Positions 16,616 through 25,412 of a DNA stretch of 38,204 nucleotides are shown piece by piece. The stretch covers positions 1-38,204 of the forward strand of contig NZ_PZZL01000016.1 of the NCBI RefSeq assembly GCF_003046185.1, in the 5' to 3' direction. The DNA comes from Phreatobacter oligotrophus. Lineage in GTDB: Bacteria > Pseudomonadota > Alphaproteobacteria > Rhizobiales > Phreatobacteraceae. The notes below the pieces were generated by a model that was given only the letters and a program-made list of their open reading frames with translations, had not been told where the DNA came from and searched no databases. The position numbers were made by a program, and so were the translations under genes. Position 1 is the first letter of the stretch. Every line of letters begins with the position of its first letter.

Positions 16616-17113
16616 GACGCCACTCACCCGCAGGGCAATGTAAGATGCCCCAGTTCGCGGGCACCGCCTGGATTAATACCGATGGTCGCAGGTACCACAA
16701 GGCTGGACGGGCCACGGCGTTGGTGCAGAAGATTGATGCCGTGCTCGTCACGGTCCTCGCCATTGCCGGGCAGATCTTTTCGCCTGAAGTGGGGGCTGCG
16801 GCTACAAAAACGACCAAGCCGCGCGGGAGTTGAGCGGCACGACCTCGACGTAAACAGGATTGCGGATAAGCGCCGTCCATGGACAAGCGGCACGACGATA
16901 TGACGCAACGTCACGTTAAGGCTGTCGGCAATATGGTAAGGGCGCCGTGGGCTGGTGAGGATCTTGAAACGGAAGAGCGTGCGGCAAGGTCGCAGAGGTC
17001 GGACAACCGAGATCAACTGCAACCTGACCATGGCGGAGCTATTCCGCAACAGCGCGCTTTCACGCCCGTCTCCTCGCTGCGAATGGCGTTTGCAATGACG
17101 GAAGGCCAGCGCA
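16616..17113. other. gap without a supported gene
   Basis: Short frames on both strands (such as 16645-16833 plus, 16879-17124 plus, 16624-17226 minus) have no family features, and their composition suggests shadows or decay. I see no RNA gene or clear repeat here. Confidence 0.4.
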
Positions 17114-17359
17114 ATGCCACTTAAGCTTGTAGACGAGAGTTTCAGCCCGCCGGCACCCGACATTGCCGCGCCATCGTTACCTGGAGCCGTAGCCCACGTC
17201 CGGATGGCGGTAGAACATCTCAGCATGGCCTACGCTCACGTCGTCATGGATCCTCATGGGCGGCACGATGAACTGCGGCGATCGATAGCTGAGGCCAGCG
17301 CTCGGTTGGGGTTCGTGATCGCGAAGCTCGCATCTGCGCTGAGACACGATGGGCGCTGA
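17114..17359 (+). CDS. hypothetical small helical protein, 81 aa
   Basis: No family is recognised. After a proline-rich start (MPLKLVDESFSPPAPDIAAP) two helices follow, about residues 22-46 and 50-77, the second ending ARLGFVIAKLASALRHDG. A GGAAGG ribosome site about 9 bases before the ATG supports translation. There is no signal peptide or membrane segment. Bases 17360-17648, downstream, hold nothing I can identify apart from a T-run near 17383. Confidence 0.45.
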   Translation: MPLKLVDESFSPPAPDIAAPSLPGAVAHVRMAVEHLSMAYAHVVMDPHGRHDELRRSIAEASARLGFVIAKLASALRHDGR

Positions 17360-17648
17360 CCAGCCGAGGTATGGCTAGCCCATTTTTTTCGTCGGGTCGC
17401 GGACGTTGACGTAGGCATGAGACGGGCTCACGACTGCCGTTCTTCAGCTCCCGATCGCGCGTCTTCAGGCACGAAAATGCAGGGCGCGTGACGTTGCCCC
17501 TAAGTTCTAACCAGCTGTGAGTTCGCTCTAACGGTTGGATTTGAGCTCTCGGCGACAGCTGGGTTCTTCAGGGAAATGAACCCCTGAGCACGAGCACCGC
17601 GACGATTTATGTGAACTTCTGCTATCCGTCGGCAAGGCTAGGTCGGCT

Positions 17649-18344
17649 TTGCAGGCGCGAAGCTGCGGCGCCGTGGTATGTGATCGTTCGGATGCGGCAT
17701 CCTTTGGAGGATGCATCATCGCAACCGACATATTATCCGAACCCATCCGGCATGCGTCGAACTCGGGGCTTTTGGTCGGCCCGAAACCGCCTCTCAAACC
17801 GAAAGATGTTTGGGCCATCCGCGACCAGCTCCGACACCAGCGCCGCACACGCGATCTCGCACTGTTCAATCTCGCGCTCGACAGCAAGCTGCGGGGTTGC
17901 GATCTTGTGCACCTCCGCGTCGCTGATGTGGTTCTGGCGGGCAGCGTTCGGCCCCGAGCCTCCTCTGTGTAAGGCAAGACAGGCCGACCCGTTGTTTTCG
18001 AGCTGACGGAGGCATCGCGTGAGTCTGTTGTGGGATGGCTGCGAGTTCGCCCGCCGCGTAATGGCGATTGGCTCTTCCCTAGCCGAAGCAAAGCGGGACA
18101 GCCCATGACCACCCGCCAATACGCGCGCCTGCTCGACGACTGGTTGGACCTTGCCGGGCTCGATCACACGCTGTTCGGCACCCACAGTCTGCGCCGCACG
18201 AAAGTCGCCCTGATCTACAAGAGGACTGGCAATCTGCGAGCTTGCCAACTCCTGCTTGGGCACACGAAGCTCGAGATGACAGTTCGCGAACTCGGCGTGA
18301 AACTTGACTACGCGCAAGAACTGTCCGAGCAGGTCGATCTCTGA
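17649..18344 (+). pseudogene. tyrosine recombinase (integrase), inactivated
   Basis: Short tyrosine-recombinase relative. It reads LLVGPKPPLKPKDVWAIR and DLALFNLALDSKLRGCDL (first catalytic Arg region), then TTRQYARLLDDWL, GTHSLRRTK (HxxR box) and LRACQLLLGHTK (second His). Two lesions are visible. A TAA at 17970-17972 interrupts the frame just before GKTGRPVVFEL and is most simply a C-to-T change in a Gln codon, because the frame resumes without shift. The catalytic Tyr expected in TVRYLG is Glu (TVRELG, codon 18288-18290). Either change would abolish strand exchange. The true start is unclear. Such genes often mark integrated elements, consistent with the remnants downstream. Confidence 0.88.
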
Positions 18345-18386
18345 GGTGATTGCGGCGCGGCATTGAAACGCCGCGTCGCTGCTCCA

Positions 18387-18680
18387 ACGCATGACTGCGA
18401 CCTGACCTCCCACGCCATCATAGCCCAAGCTAACGCGGGGAGGGTCGCCTGGCACTCGATCGCGCCTGGCAAACGGATGCAAAATTCCTTTATCGAAAGC
18501 TTCAACGGCCGCCTGCGGGACGAGTAGTTAAACGAGACGCTGTTCTCCAGCTTGGCCTAGGCCAGCACCCTGCTCTTTCGATCGCAACCCGACTACAACA
18601 CCCCACCGCCGCACTCCAGGCGCAGGTGGCAGACGCTGGGGGACCTCGCGGACCCGTTCCGCCTTGGAGGTTTCATACGC
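18387..18680 (+). pseudogene. IS3-family orfB remnant
   Basis: Internal piece of an IS3-type integrase: [39 protein letters not shown] and LRDE, then a TAG at 18525, LNETLFSSLA, a second TAG, and [21 protein letters not shown] is the region of the catalytic Glu. Both ends of the gene and any orfA are missing. Two stop codons and later decay show it is dead. Whether it came from the same IS as the tail at 1-83 cannot be told, since the pieces do not overlap much. Bases 18681-18866 contain no gene. Confidence 0.85.
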
Positions 18681-18866
18681 CACGTTCGCGCATGGCTCCG
18701 CGTCTGCCGACGCCCCTTAGCCTACCAACTTCTGGGTCGATGGCCTCGATAGAAATGGAGCGCCGGCAGTCCGTCGAGATTGCAAGAGCCCGGTTATGAA
18801 CGCAAGCAAGGTCGTTGATAACCAACAGTAATGCAGTAATGTTTGTCATTCGAAGGAGGCGCAGTT

Positions 18867-19178
18867 ATGAACGCTGCCCATTCAACCCGCGACGAGGTTA
18901 TTCAAAAACTTCGTCACCATCAGGGCGGACTTATGCAAATGGGAGTAAAGCACGCGGCTTTGTTCGGCTCGGTTGCCCGAGGAACGGACGGTCGGAATAG
19001 CGATATTGACATTATCATCGATATTGATGATCAGCAATTATGCGGCCTCGCTACTCTTGGGCGAATTCAGCAAATGCTTTCGAAATGGCTGGAACGACCT
19101 GTTGATATTGCAACTCGCACCAGCCTGAGGCCGAGCGTCGCTCGTGAATTCAGGAGGGATGCAATAAATGTCTTCTAG
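18867..19178 (+). CDS. MntA-type minimal nucleotidyltransferase antitoxin
   Basis: A 103-residue MNT-domain protein. I choose the ATG of MNAAHSTRD because AAGGAGG lies just upstream; an earlier frame start lacks one. The nucleotidyltransferase motif GS-x10-DxD is exact: Gly34-Ser35 (FGSVARG) then Asp46-Ile-Asp48 (NSDIDIIIDID). In characterised pairs MntA transfers AMP groups to a tyrosine of HepT and neutralises it. The C-terminal LRPSVAREFRRDAINVF is also usual. The gene overlaps the HEPN gene by 11 bases, so the two are translationally coupled. The local DNA is more AT-rich than its surroundings, suggesting acquisition. Confidence 0.92.
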   Translation: MNAAHSTRDEVIQKLRHHQGGLMQMGVKHAALFGSVARGTDGRNSDIDIIIDIDDQQLCGLATLGRIQQMLSKWLERPVDIATRTSLRPSVAREFRRDAINVF

Positions 19179-19554
19179 TCGCCCGCTCGATAGATTGCAA
19201 GACATCATCGATAACTGCGATAACGTGTTTAAATACACTAAGGGACTTGACGAAAGAAGTTATGAGACCGCGCCTCAGATGGTCCGTGACGCCGTGGAGC
19301 CGTGCCTGCAAAGAATTAGCGAAGCTGCCTATAAGCTAGGCGACTCCATCGACGAACGCCATCCCAATGTCGACTGGCTTGGATTTCGTGGAATAGGAAA
19401 CATTTTGCGCCATGGCTACGACATTTTGGACAACAAAATAATTTGGGCCACAGTTAGCGTCGAACTACCGGCATTAAAAGCGTCAGCAATCAAAGAGCGC
19501 GATTTCATCAAACGGAAATCGGCGCAAAAAGACAACCAGGGTCCTGAACGATAA
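19168..19554 (+). CDS. HepT-like HEPN (DUF86) toxin
   Basis: A 128-residue all-helical HEPN protein, partner of the MNT gene before it. HEPN toxins are RNases using an Arg-x4-6-His motif, and HepT adds HxY. Here the segment is FRGIGNILRHGYD. His82 and Tyr84 (the AMPylation target position) are present, but the residue at the RX4H position is Gly77. The arginines are Arg74 (Rx7H) and Arg81. This may be a variant subgroup or a weakened enzyme. The last residues (KDNQGPER) sit next to the breakpoint with the RHS fragment, so the original C-terminus may differ. Confidence 0.88.
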   Translation: MSSSRPLDRLQDIIDNCDNVFKYTKGLDERSYETAPQMVRDAVEPCLQRISEAAYKLGDSIDERHPNVDWLGFRGIGNILRHGYDILDNKIIWATVSVELPALKASAIKERDFIKRKSAQKDNQGPER

Positions 19555-19561
19555 ATCACTG

Positions 19562-20419
19562 ACTGCCGTCCAGGACAACCTGTCGAACGGTATCGAGTAC
19601 GACCGCGACGCCATGGGCAGCATTACGGCCACCCGCTTCAAGGATTCTGGCGGGACGATCGTCCGCTCGCAGTCACAGACCTTCGACGAACTCGGCCGGC
19701 TCATCCAGATCGTCGGTGCCAACAGCCAGACGATGGCTTTGGCTAACGACAAGGTCGGCAACCTGACGGCGACCACCGAGCCGCGCAGCGGCGTCTATGG
19801 CTACGCTTATGATCCGCTCCTCCGCCTTATCCGGGAGACCAACGAGGATGGCGGCCAAGTCAACCTGACGCTGAATGGCCGGGATCTCATCACCACATAC
19901 TCGGACCGCCGGAGCCTCCAGACCACCTATGTGCGCAACGGCTTCGGCGAAGTGATCCGGGAGGTCTCGCGGGATCGCGGCACCATTACCACCACGGTCA
20001 ACGCCCTCGAGCGCCTTGCGATCCGCACGACCGCAAACGTCACACCGGCTGGCACCACCTACTTCGCCTATGATCTCTCCGGCAAGGTGCTGATCGAGGC
20101 CAATGGTTCGAACGGCGGCACGGTTCGCGAGTACGTCTGGTTCGACGAAATGCCCCTGGCCATCGTCGCGAATGTGGACACTACTTCGCCGCAGCTCCTG
20201 CATATCCACTTCGATCACCTCGACCGGCCGATCATGCTCACCAACGGCTCCAGGGCCAATGTGTGGGAGGCGGTCTACCGGCCGTTTGGCGAGGTCCATG
20301 CCATCACCGGCACCGCCACGCAGAACCTCCGCTTCCCGGGCCAGTACTTCCTGTTCGAGACCGGGCTGCCGCATAAATGGCATCGGACGCCGCGCCGGTT
20401 AAGGTGGAGGCTCCATTGA
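19562..20419 (+). pseudogene. RHS/YD-repeat protein fragment
   Basis: An open frame of RHS repeats, from LTAVQDNLSNGIEYDRDAMG, with YD-type units (YGYAYDPLLRLIRETNEDGG, YFAYDLSGKVLIEANG), to the conserved core end YVWFDEMPLAIV, LHIHFDHLDRPIMLTNG, YRPFGEVHAITG and RFPGQYFLFETGL. After ETGL the usual YHRYYDPxxGRYLxxDP motif is replaced by unrelated residues and a stop. Full RHS proteins exceed 1000 residues and carry secretion and toxin parts; both the N-terminal body and the variable C-terminal domain are missing. The ATG at 19613 is internal. It is best read as a relic joined to the HEPN gene by recombination. Confidence 0.85.
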
Positions 20420-20783
20420 CGGGAAACGTTTCTATTTTCGAGGCCGGTTCAATGCATGGTCCCTCTCCGTCGATCAGACCGCGATGCGCGAGTACTAGAC
20501 CTAGCCTGACGACAATTTCTGACAGCAGGAAGAATGATACGGAAAATTCGGCTGGGACGCCGCTTCATGTCGGACGCGCATGTCCTCGCAGCCATCATCA
20601 ACGCGGCTGGGGAATATCGTTCTGAGGGTCAGACGGCAATCTAAACGCCGCGCGCCGATGGCTCCTGTCGCGGGATCTATGTGGGGCAAAAACCTGAACC
20701 ATTGAGCCACGTGGCATATCGAGCCTCGACTTCGCCACCGAAATACTGTATGTACAAGCGACATACGGCGGTGGGGGATAATC
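20420..20783. other. gap after RHS fragment
   Basis: No supported gene. Short frames such as 20377-20625 plus and 20501-20872 minus have no family features. The region may hold decayed sequence from whatever replaced the RHS C-terminus. The promoter of the RHH gene should be near the right edge. Confidence 0.4.
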
Positions 20784-21059
20784 ATGCGGCAGTCGGTTAC
20801 CATGCGTCTCGACCCCGGCATCCTCTCGGCCGCCAGGGCGCGCGCCAAGGCAACAAATCGCACCCTGACCAACTATGTCGAGACGCTGATCATGCGCGAC
20901 CTTGCTGGCCATGAGGAGAATGGCAAGATCACTATCGCCGCGCCCGAAGGAACGCGCGGCGGCAGCGAGGCCTCGACGCCTGTAGGCGCGGCAGAAATTT
21001 CGAGCGATCATTCCTTAGCAGCATCCACCAAGAAGCAGGGGCAGCCGCCGAAGCCATGA
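20784..21059 (+). CDS. ribbon-helix-helix (CopG-like) DNA-binding protein
   Basis: A 91-residue protein. Residues 1-45 (MRQSVTMRLDPGILSAARAR, then TNRTLTNYVETLIMRDL) form a ribbon-helix-helix: a short strand with alternating residues followed by two helices, the fold of CopG/Arc repressors and many antitoxins. The remaining half is low-complexity and probably disordered. No toxin gene follows; instead the tail of an hsdS-like gene begins at its stop codon. It may be an orphan antitoxin or a repressor of its own region. The gene could also be a chimera whose second half came from the fusion. Confidence 0.72.
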   Translation: MRQSVTMRLDPGILSAARARAKATNRTLTNYVETLIMRDLAGHEENGKITIAAPEGTRGGSEASTPVGAAEISSDHSLAASTKKQGQPPKP

Positions 21060-21174
21060 AGCCGAGAGCGCTTTCGCCCTCCTTAATGAACGCCTTCCCC
21101 TGCTGATTTCCGCCGCCGTCACCTGCAAGATCGATGTGCGCGGTCTCGTGCCCGCCAAACGGAATGCCGCATGA
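21058..21174 (+). pseudogene. hsdS: C-terminal remnant of type I restriction subunit hsdS
   Basis: In frame with a TGA at 21172-21174 the sequence reads EAESAFALLNERLPLL then ISAAVTCKIDVRGLVP and ends AKRNAA. ALLxERRxALISAAVTGxIDVRG is the standard C-terminus of HsdS specificity subunits. Everything upstream of about residue -35 is absent, and the space is occupied by the RHH gene. Its TGA overlaps the ATG of the AlbA_2 gene (ATGA), preserving an operon junction seen in type I loci. Confidence 0.8.
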
Positions 21175-22637
21175 CGACAGCTCGCGACCCCGCCTATCTG
21201 GAAAGCCTCGTGCGGGAACTGGTCAAGCTTCCGGCCGAGACGTCGTGGGTGGAGTTCAAGGCCAACAACACTGACCCGCAGATGATCGGCGAGCGTGTCG
21301 CAGCGCTTGCCAATTCCGCCGCGCTCGAAGGCAAGTCGGAGGCCTATCTGGTCTGGGGCGTCGAGGATGAGACGCAGGCGATCATCGGCACTAGCTTTGA
21401 ACCGGCAACCGCCACCAGGGGTAACCAGAATCTCGAAAGCTGGCTCGTGCAGATGCTGAGCCCGCGCCTTAACATCCGGTTCGACACAGTGACCGTCGAC
21501 GGTCATCGGGTCGTCATCCTCGAAATTCCGCGCGCTAGCGAGCGCCCGACGGCGTTCTCCGGCACCGAGTACGTCCGGATCGGGTCAACGACGCAGGCCC
21601 TCAAAGGCCATCCGCAGAAGGAAGCTGAGCTGTGGCGCATCTTCGACCGCACTCCGTTCGAAGAGCTACTGGCGGCGACGAACCTGCCGGGTCCGGATGC
21701 ACTCGCCTTGCTAGATTATCCAAGCTACTTCAAGGTACTCGGCTTGCCTTTACCGACCGATCAGGCAGGTATCCTCGCCAGGCTGGAGGAGGATCGCCTC
21801 ATCCGCCGCAACGATGCTGGCCGGTTCGACATCACAAACCTGGGCGCTATCCTGTTCGCGGCCGATGTTCAGAAGTTTCCAACGCTTGCCCGCAAAGCCG
21901 TCCGCGTCGTCGTCTACGAAGGCCGTAGCCGCGTGAACACCATCCGCGAGCGACAAGGGCAGCGCGGATATGCCGCTGGGTTCGAGGGGATCATAACATT
22001 TCTCAACGGGCTTTTGCCACGTAACGAGGTCATCGGGCAGGCCCTGCGCAAAGAGGTGCCGATGTTTCCAGATTTGGCCGTGCGCGAGCTGATCGCGAAC
22101 GCACTGGTCCATCAGGACTTCGCGTTGACCGGGACCGGCCCGATGGTCGAGATCTTCGAGGACCGGATCGAGATCACGAACCCTGGCGCGTCTTTGGTCG
22201 AGGTTAATCGGCTTCTCGACCATGCGCCTCGCTCGCGCAATGAGGCGCTGGCGTCCTTTATGCGGCGCGTGGGCGTCTGTGAGGAACGCGGCTCTGGTGT
22301 CGACAAGGTCGTTTTCGAGACCGAGTTCTATCAGTTGCCGCCGCCACGCTGGGAACGACAGGATGGCGCCTTCAGGGTGGTTCTGTTCGCGCACAAAGAG
22401 CTTCGCGCGATGGATCGGAGCGACCGGGTGCATGCCTGTTACCTGCATGCCTGCTTGCGCCATGTGATGCGCGACCCAATGACCAACACAACCCTGCGCG
22501 AACGGTTCGGCATTGAACCCAAAAACTCGGCTACGGCGTCCCGCATTATCAGGGACGCGCTCGATGATGGGCTGATCAAGCCGTATGAGGAAGGGCAGTC
22601 GAAGAAGACCTCGCGCTACCTGCCGTTCTGGGCGTGA
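21171..22637 (+). CDS. AlbA_2 / GHKL-ATPase putative DNA-binding protein
   Basis: A 488-residue protein of the type often annotated 'ATP-binding / putative transcriptional regulator' (AlbA_2, formerly AAA_4). The N-terminal AlbA_2 domain spans about 15-150 with SWVEFKANNTDPQMIGE and AYLVWGVEDETQAIIGT, ending EYVRIGSTTQAL. A linker with winged-helix character follows (LARLEEDRLIRRNDAGRFDI). Then a GHKL-like part with DLAVRELIANALVHQDF (N-box-like), EIFEDRIEITNPG and ERGSGVDKV, and a C-terminal winged helix. Such proteins are common inside type I restriction loci between hsdS and hsdR, and the ATGA overlap with the hsdS tail fits. Here hsdM, most of hsdS and hsdR are gone, so any defence role is uncertain. 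Confidence 0.88.
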   Translation: MTTARDPAYLESLVRELVKLPAETSWVEFKANNTDPQMIGERVAALANSAALEGKSEAYLVWGVEDETQAIIGTSFEPATATRGNQNLESWLVQMLSPRLNIRFDTVTVDGHRVVILEIPRASERPTAFSGTEYVRIGSTTQALKGHPQKEAELWRIFDRTPFEELLAATNLPGPDALALLDYPSYFKVLGLPLPTDQAGILARLEEDRLIRRNDAGRFDITNLGAILFAADVQKFPTLARKAVRVVVYEGRSRVNTIRERQGQRGYAAGFEGIITFLNGLLPRNEVIGQALRKEVPMFPDLAVRELIANALVHQDFALTGTGPMVEIFEDRIEITNPGASLVEVNRLLDHAPRSRNEALASFMRRVGVCEERGSGVDKVVFETEFYQLPPPRWERQDGAFRVVLFAHKELRAMDRSDRVHACYLHACLRHVMRDPMTNTTLRERFGIEPKNSATASRIIRDALDDGLIKPYEEGQSKKTSRYLPFWA

Positions 22638-22858
22638 TCCTTATTTGATGGGTATTTGATAGCGTGCGCGCGCAGGAGCACCACCTACGGAAAAGGATTC
22701 GTGGAATCAAAATGTTAGCGCCTCGCCCGTTATTTGATGGCCAGCTCATTGGAGAGCCTGTGAAAGGCGCGCGCCATGAGCCTTCGTCGTGAGGTGAACC
22801 TCCCCGGCTTTGGCGTAGATGGGATGTCTGAGGACGGTGCGTTCCAGTTCCTCAGCGT

Positions 22859-24496
22859 TTGGGATGGCAGCAGTTGTTCCCTGCGCGCAAATTGCGGAAG
22901 TACGGTTCCGGTCATTTCAATGGTCTCTCCCTACTATGCCGCGATGCTAAGCCTCTGCACCAAACTGAGTTCCTTCAGCGCAAGCGCTCGATCAAGCAGA
23001 TCGCTCGTGAGCTGCACATCTCGCGGAACACGGTCCGCAAGATCTTGCGTTCGGATGCGACGGTGTTCAGCTACGAACGGGAACGTCAGCCTTTGCCGAA
23101 GATCGGCCCCTGGAAGGGCGAACTGGACCGGTTGCTTGTTGCCAATGAAGGCAAGGCTGCCCGAGAACGTCTGACGCTGATCCGGATCTATGAGGAACTG
23201 CGGGGGCTGGGCTTTGCCGGCGGCTACGATGCCGTACGACGCTACGCCAGGAGCTGGGACCGCGAGCTTGGGGCGATGACGGCGGAGGCCTTCGTGCCGT
23301 TGGCCTTCGCTCCGGGAGAGGCCTACCAGTTCGACTGGAGCCACAAGGTCGTCCTGATCAACAACGTCACGGTGACGGTGAAGATTGCTCGTGTTCGGCT
23401 TTGCCATAGCCGGATGATCTTCCTGCGCGCCTATCCGCGCGAGACCCAGGAAATGGTCTCCGATGCCCATGACCGGGCGTTCGCGTTCTTCCGGGGGACG
23501 TGCCAGCGCGGCATCTACGACAACATGAAGACGGCCGTGGAAACTGTCTTCGTTGGGGAGGACCGCGGCTATAACCGGCGCTTCCTGCAAATGTGCTCGC
23601 ATTACCTGATCGATCCTACGGCTTGCACGCCGGCGGCGGGTTGGGAGAAGGGGCAGGTCGAGAACCAGGTCGGGCTAGTACGCGAACGCTTCTTCACACC
23701 GAGACTGCGGGTGAAGAGCTATGGCGAGCTGAACGACTTCCTGATGGACCGCTGCGTTGCCTATGCGCGGGCTCATAAACATCCTGAATTGGCCGACCGG
23801 ACGATCTGGGAGGTCTTTGAGGACGAGCGGCCAAGGCTGGTGCCTTTGCGCGGCACCTTCGACAGCTTCCATGCGACGACGGCGTCCGTGTCGCGGACCT
23901 GCCTGGTGCGGTTCGACAACAACAAATACTCGGTCGACTCCCGGGCGGTGGACCGTCCGGTCGAGATCTGCGCCTATGCGGACCGCATCGTCATCAAGCA
24001 GGACGGCACGGTGATCGCCGAGCACGCCCGCAGCTTTGGCCGCAATGAGACTGTCTACAATCCCTGGCACTACGTTCCGGTCCTGGCCCGCAAACCCGGC
24101 GCGCTGCGGAACGGCGCCCCCTTCAAGGATTGGGTCATGCCGGCGGCCATGGAGCGGGTGCGGCGCAAGCTGAAGGGCTCTGATGGCGACCGCCAAATGG
24201 TGCAGATCCTCACGGCGGTGATGGACGACGGCATTACGGCGGTCGATGCGGCCTGCGCCGAGGCTCTGGCTGAGGGGGTCTGCTCTGCAGACGTCATCCT
24301 CAACATCCTGGCCCGATCGCGCGACCCGGCGCCGGCCGCAACCATCATGACCCCTGAGGCGCTCAGGCTGACCCACATGCCGCAAGCCGACTGCCATCGC
24401 TACGAAAGCCTGAGGAGGACTGCCAATGGAGCGCCACGAACTGTTCGATCTGATGGGGGAGTTGAAGCTTTACGGCATGAGGAGCGCTTACGATGA
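22859..24496 (+). CDS. istA: IS21-family transposase IstA
   Basis: A 545-residue DDE transposase. A helix-turn-helix ([20 protein letters not shown], about 44-63) is followed by the catalytic core with Asp159 (YQFDWSHK), Asp221 ([10 protein letters not shown]) and Glu268 (KGQVENQVG). A beta-rich DNA-binding part ([20 protein letters not shown]) comes next. The first 35 residues ([16 protein letters not shown]...) do not resemble family N-termini and are probably read through foreign DNA at the truncated left end. The C-terminus extends 71 bases into istB; homologues usually end near ADCxRYxxL. Transposition by this copy is doubtful without a left end. Confidence 0.88.
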   Translation: MGWQQLFPARKLRKYGSGHFNGLSLLCRDAKPLHQTEFLQRKRSIKQIARELHISRNTVRKILRSDATVFSYERERQPLPKIGPWKGELDRLLVANEGKAARERLTLIRIYEELRGLGFAGGYDAVRRYARSWDRELGAMTAEAFVPLAFAPGEAYQFDWSHKVVLINNVTVTVKIARVRLCHSRMIFLRAYPRETQEMVSDAHDRAFAFFRGTCQRGIYDNMKTAVETVFVGEDRGYNRRFLQMCSHYLIDPTACTPAAGWEKGQVENQVGLVRERFFTPRLRVKSYGELNDFLMDRCVAYARAHKHPELADRTIWEVFEDERPRLVPLRGTFDSFHATTASVSRTCLVRFDNNKYSVDSRAVDRPVEICAYADRIVIKQDGTVIAEHARSFGRNETVYNPWHYVPVLARKPGALRNGAPFKDWVMPAAMERVRRKLKGSDGDRQMVQILTAVMDDGITAVDAACAEALAEGVCSADVILNILARSRDPAPAATIMTPEALRLTHMPQADCHRYESLRRTANGAPRTVRSDGGVEALRHEERLR

Positions 24497-25154
24497 GGTG
24501 ATGGCCTCTGGCATCAAGCGCCAACACGAGCCACCCCGGATCGTTGGTGACCTGCTGACGGCGGAGATCAACGAGACGACGGCTCGATCGATCAGATACC
24601 AGATGACGATCGCCAAACTCCCGCTTGCCAAGGACCTCGGCGACTTCGTCTTTAGTTGTTCGCCCGTCAATGAGGCGCTGGTGCGAGACCTTGCGACCGG
24701 CGCCTTCCTGGACGCCCAGCGCAATGCGGTCCTGATCGGGGGGACCGGCACTGGGAAGACCCATCTTGCGATTGCTATTGCCAGGGCGTGTATCCGTGCC
24801 GGCGCCCGTGGCCGATTCTTCAACACGGTCGATCTGGTGAACCGGCTCGAGAGCGAAGCCCGCAACGGTCGGCAAAGTCGCACTGCAGACCTCCTGACCC
24901 GAATGGACCTCGTCGTCCTCGATGAACTCGGCTACCTGCCGTTTGCGCAGGCTGGAGGCCAATTGCTCTTCCACCTCATCAGCCGCCTCTATCAGCGAAC
25001 CTCGGTGATCGTCACCACCAACCTTGCCTTCGGCGAATGGCCCTCCGTCTTCGGTGACGCCAAGATGACGACCGCGCTGCTCGATCGCCTCACGCATCAC
25101 TGCGAGATCATCGAAACCGGAAACGAGAGCTGGCGCTTCAAGAGCCGCGCCTGA
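24426..25154 (+). CDS. istB: IS21-family ATPase helper IstB
   Basis: A 242-residue AAA+ ATPase that remodels target DNA for IstA. Walker A is GGTGTGKTH (about 105-113). Walker B is [10 protein letters not shown] (about 162-171). A sensor-type Asn is in [12 protein letters not shown]. The N-terminal [18 protein letters not shown] is typical. It starts inside istA in another frame, the normal translational-coupling arrangement. Full length and intact. Confidence 0.94.
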   Translation: MERHELFDLMGELKLYGMRSAYDEVMASGIKRQHEPPRIVGDLLTAEINETTARSIRYQMTIAKLPLAKDLGDFVFSCSPVNEALVRDLATGAFLDAQRNAVLIGGTGTGKTHLAIAIARACIRAGARGRFFNTVDLVNRLESEARNGRQSRTADLLTRMDLVVLDELGYLPFAQAGGQLLFHLISRLYQRTSVIVTTNLAFGEWPSVFGDAKMTTALLDRLTHHCEIIETGNESWRFKSRA

Positions 25155-25252
25155 TCAGCAAACCGCGATCAATGCCCAATCGGCCCGCGGTCGCTCCGAC
25201 TGCGCAATCCCGACCAGCTGCGTCGGGGCGTCCGCTGCCATACTGCGGGCGG

Positions 25253-25299
25253 GGGGGTCAACTTTGGACGCCGATAGGGGGTCAACTTTGGGCGCCGAT
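25253..25299 (+). repeat. tandem terminal repeats of the IS21 right end
   Basis: Two copies of a 23-bp unit, GGGGGTCAACTTTGG plus ACGCCGAT at 25253-25275 and GGGGGTCAACTTTGG plus GCGCCGAT at 25277-25299, differing at one base. Multiple terminal repeats of this kind are the transposase binding sites of IS21 elements. Confidence 0.85.
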
Positions 25300-25412
25300 T
25301 GACACGGTTTGCCGCAACATCGTCCGTCCCTACCGTCAGAGACTTCTAGGACCCGCCAATTGGCGCGGCAATGCCACCGACTTACCATCACGATTTGATT
25401 GGGGGATGCGCT

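Larger units (their letters stand above)
22859..25304 (+). mobile_element. IS21-family element, left end not found
   Basis: Carries istA and istB in the usual overlapping order. The right end has two tandem 23-bp terminal repeats (25253-25299) and then TTGACA, ending in CA as IS21 elements do; I place the end at 25304. No matching repeat or complementary end (TGTCAA...AAAGTTGACC) occurs in 22638-22858, and the start of istA looks foreign, so the left end has probably been deleted. Bases 22638-22858 contain only a duplicated TTATTTGATGG and no gene. The left boundary given is simply the istA start. Confidence 0.75.

Noticed and set aside
16879-17124. 81-codon frame before the small gene at 17114
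   Set aside because: Polar residues throughout, no structure or family signal, and it overlaps a gene with a better ribosome site.
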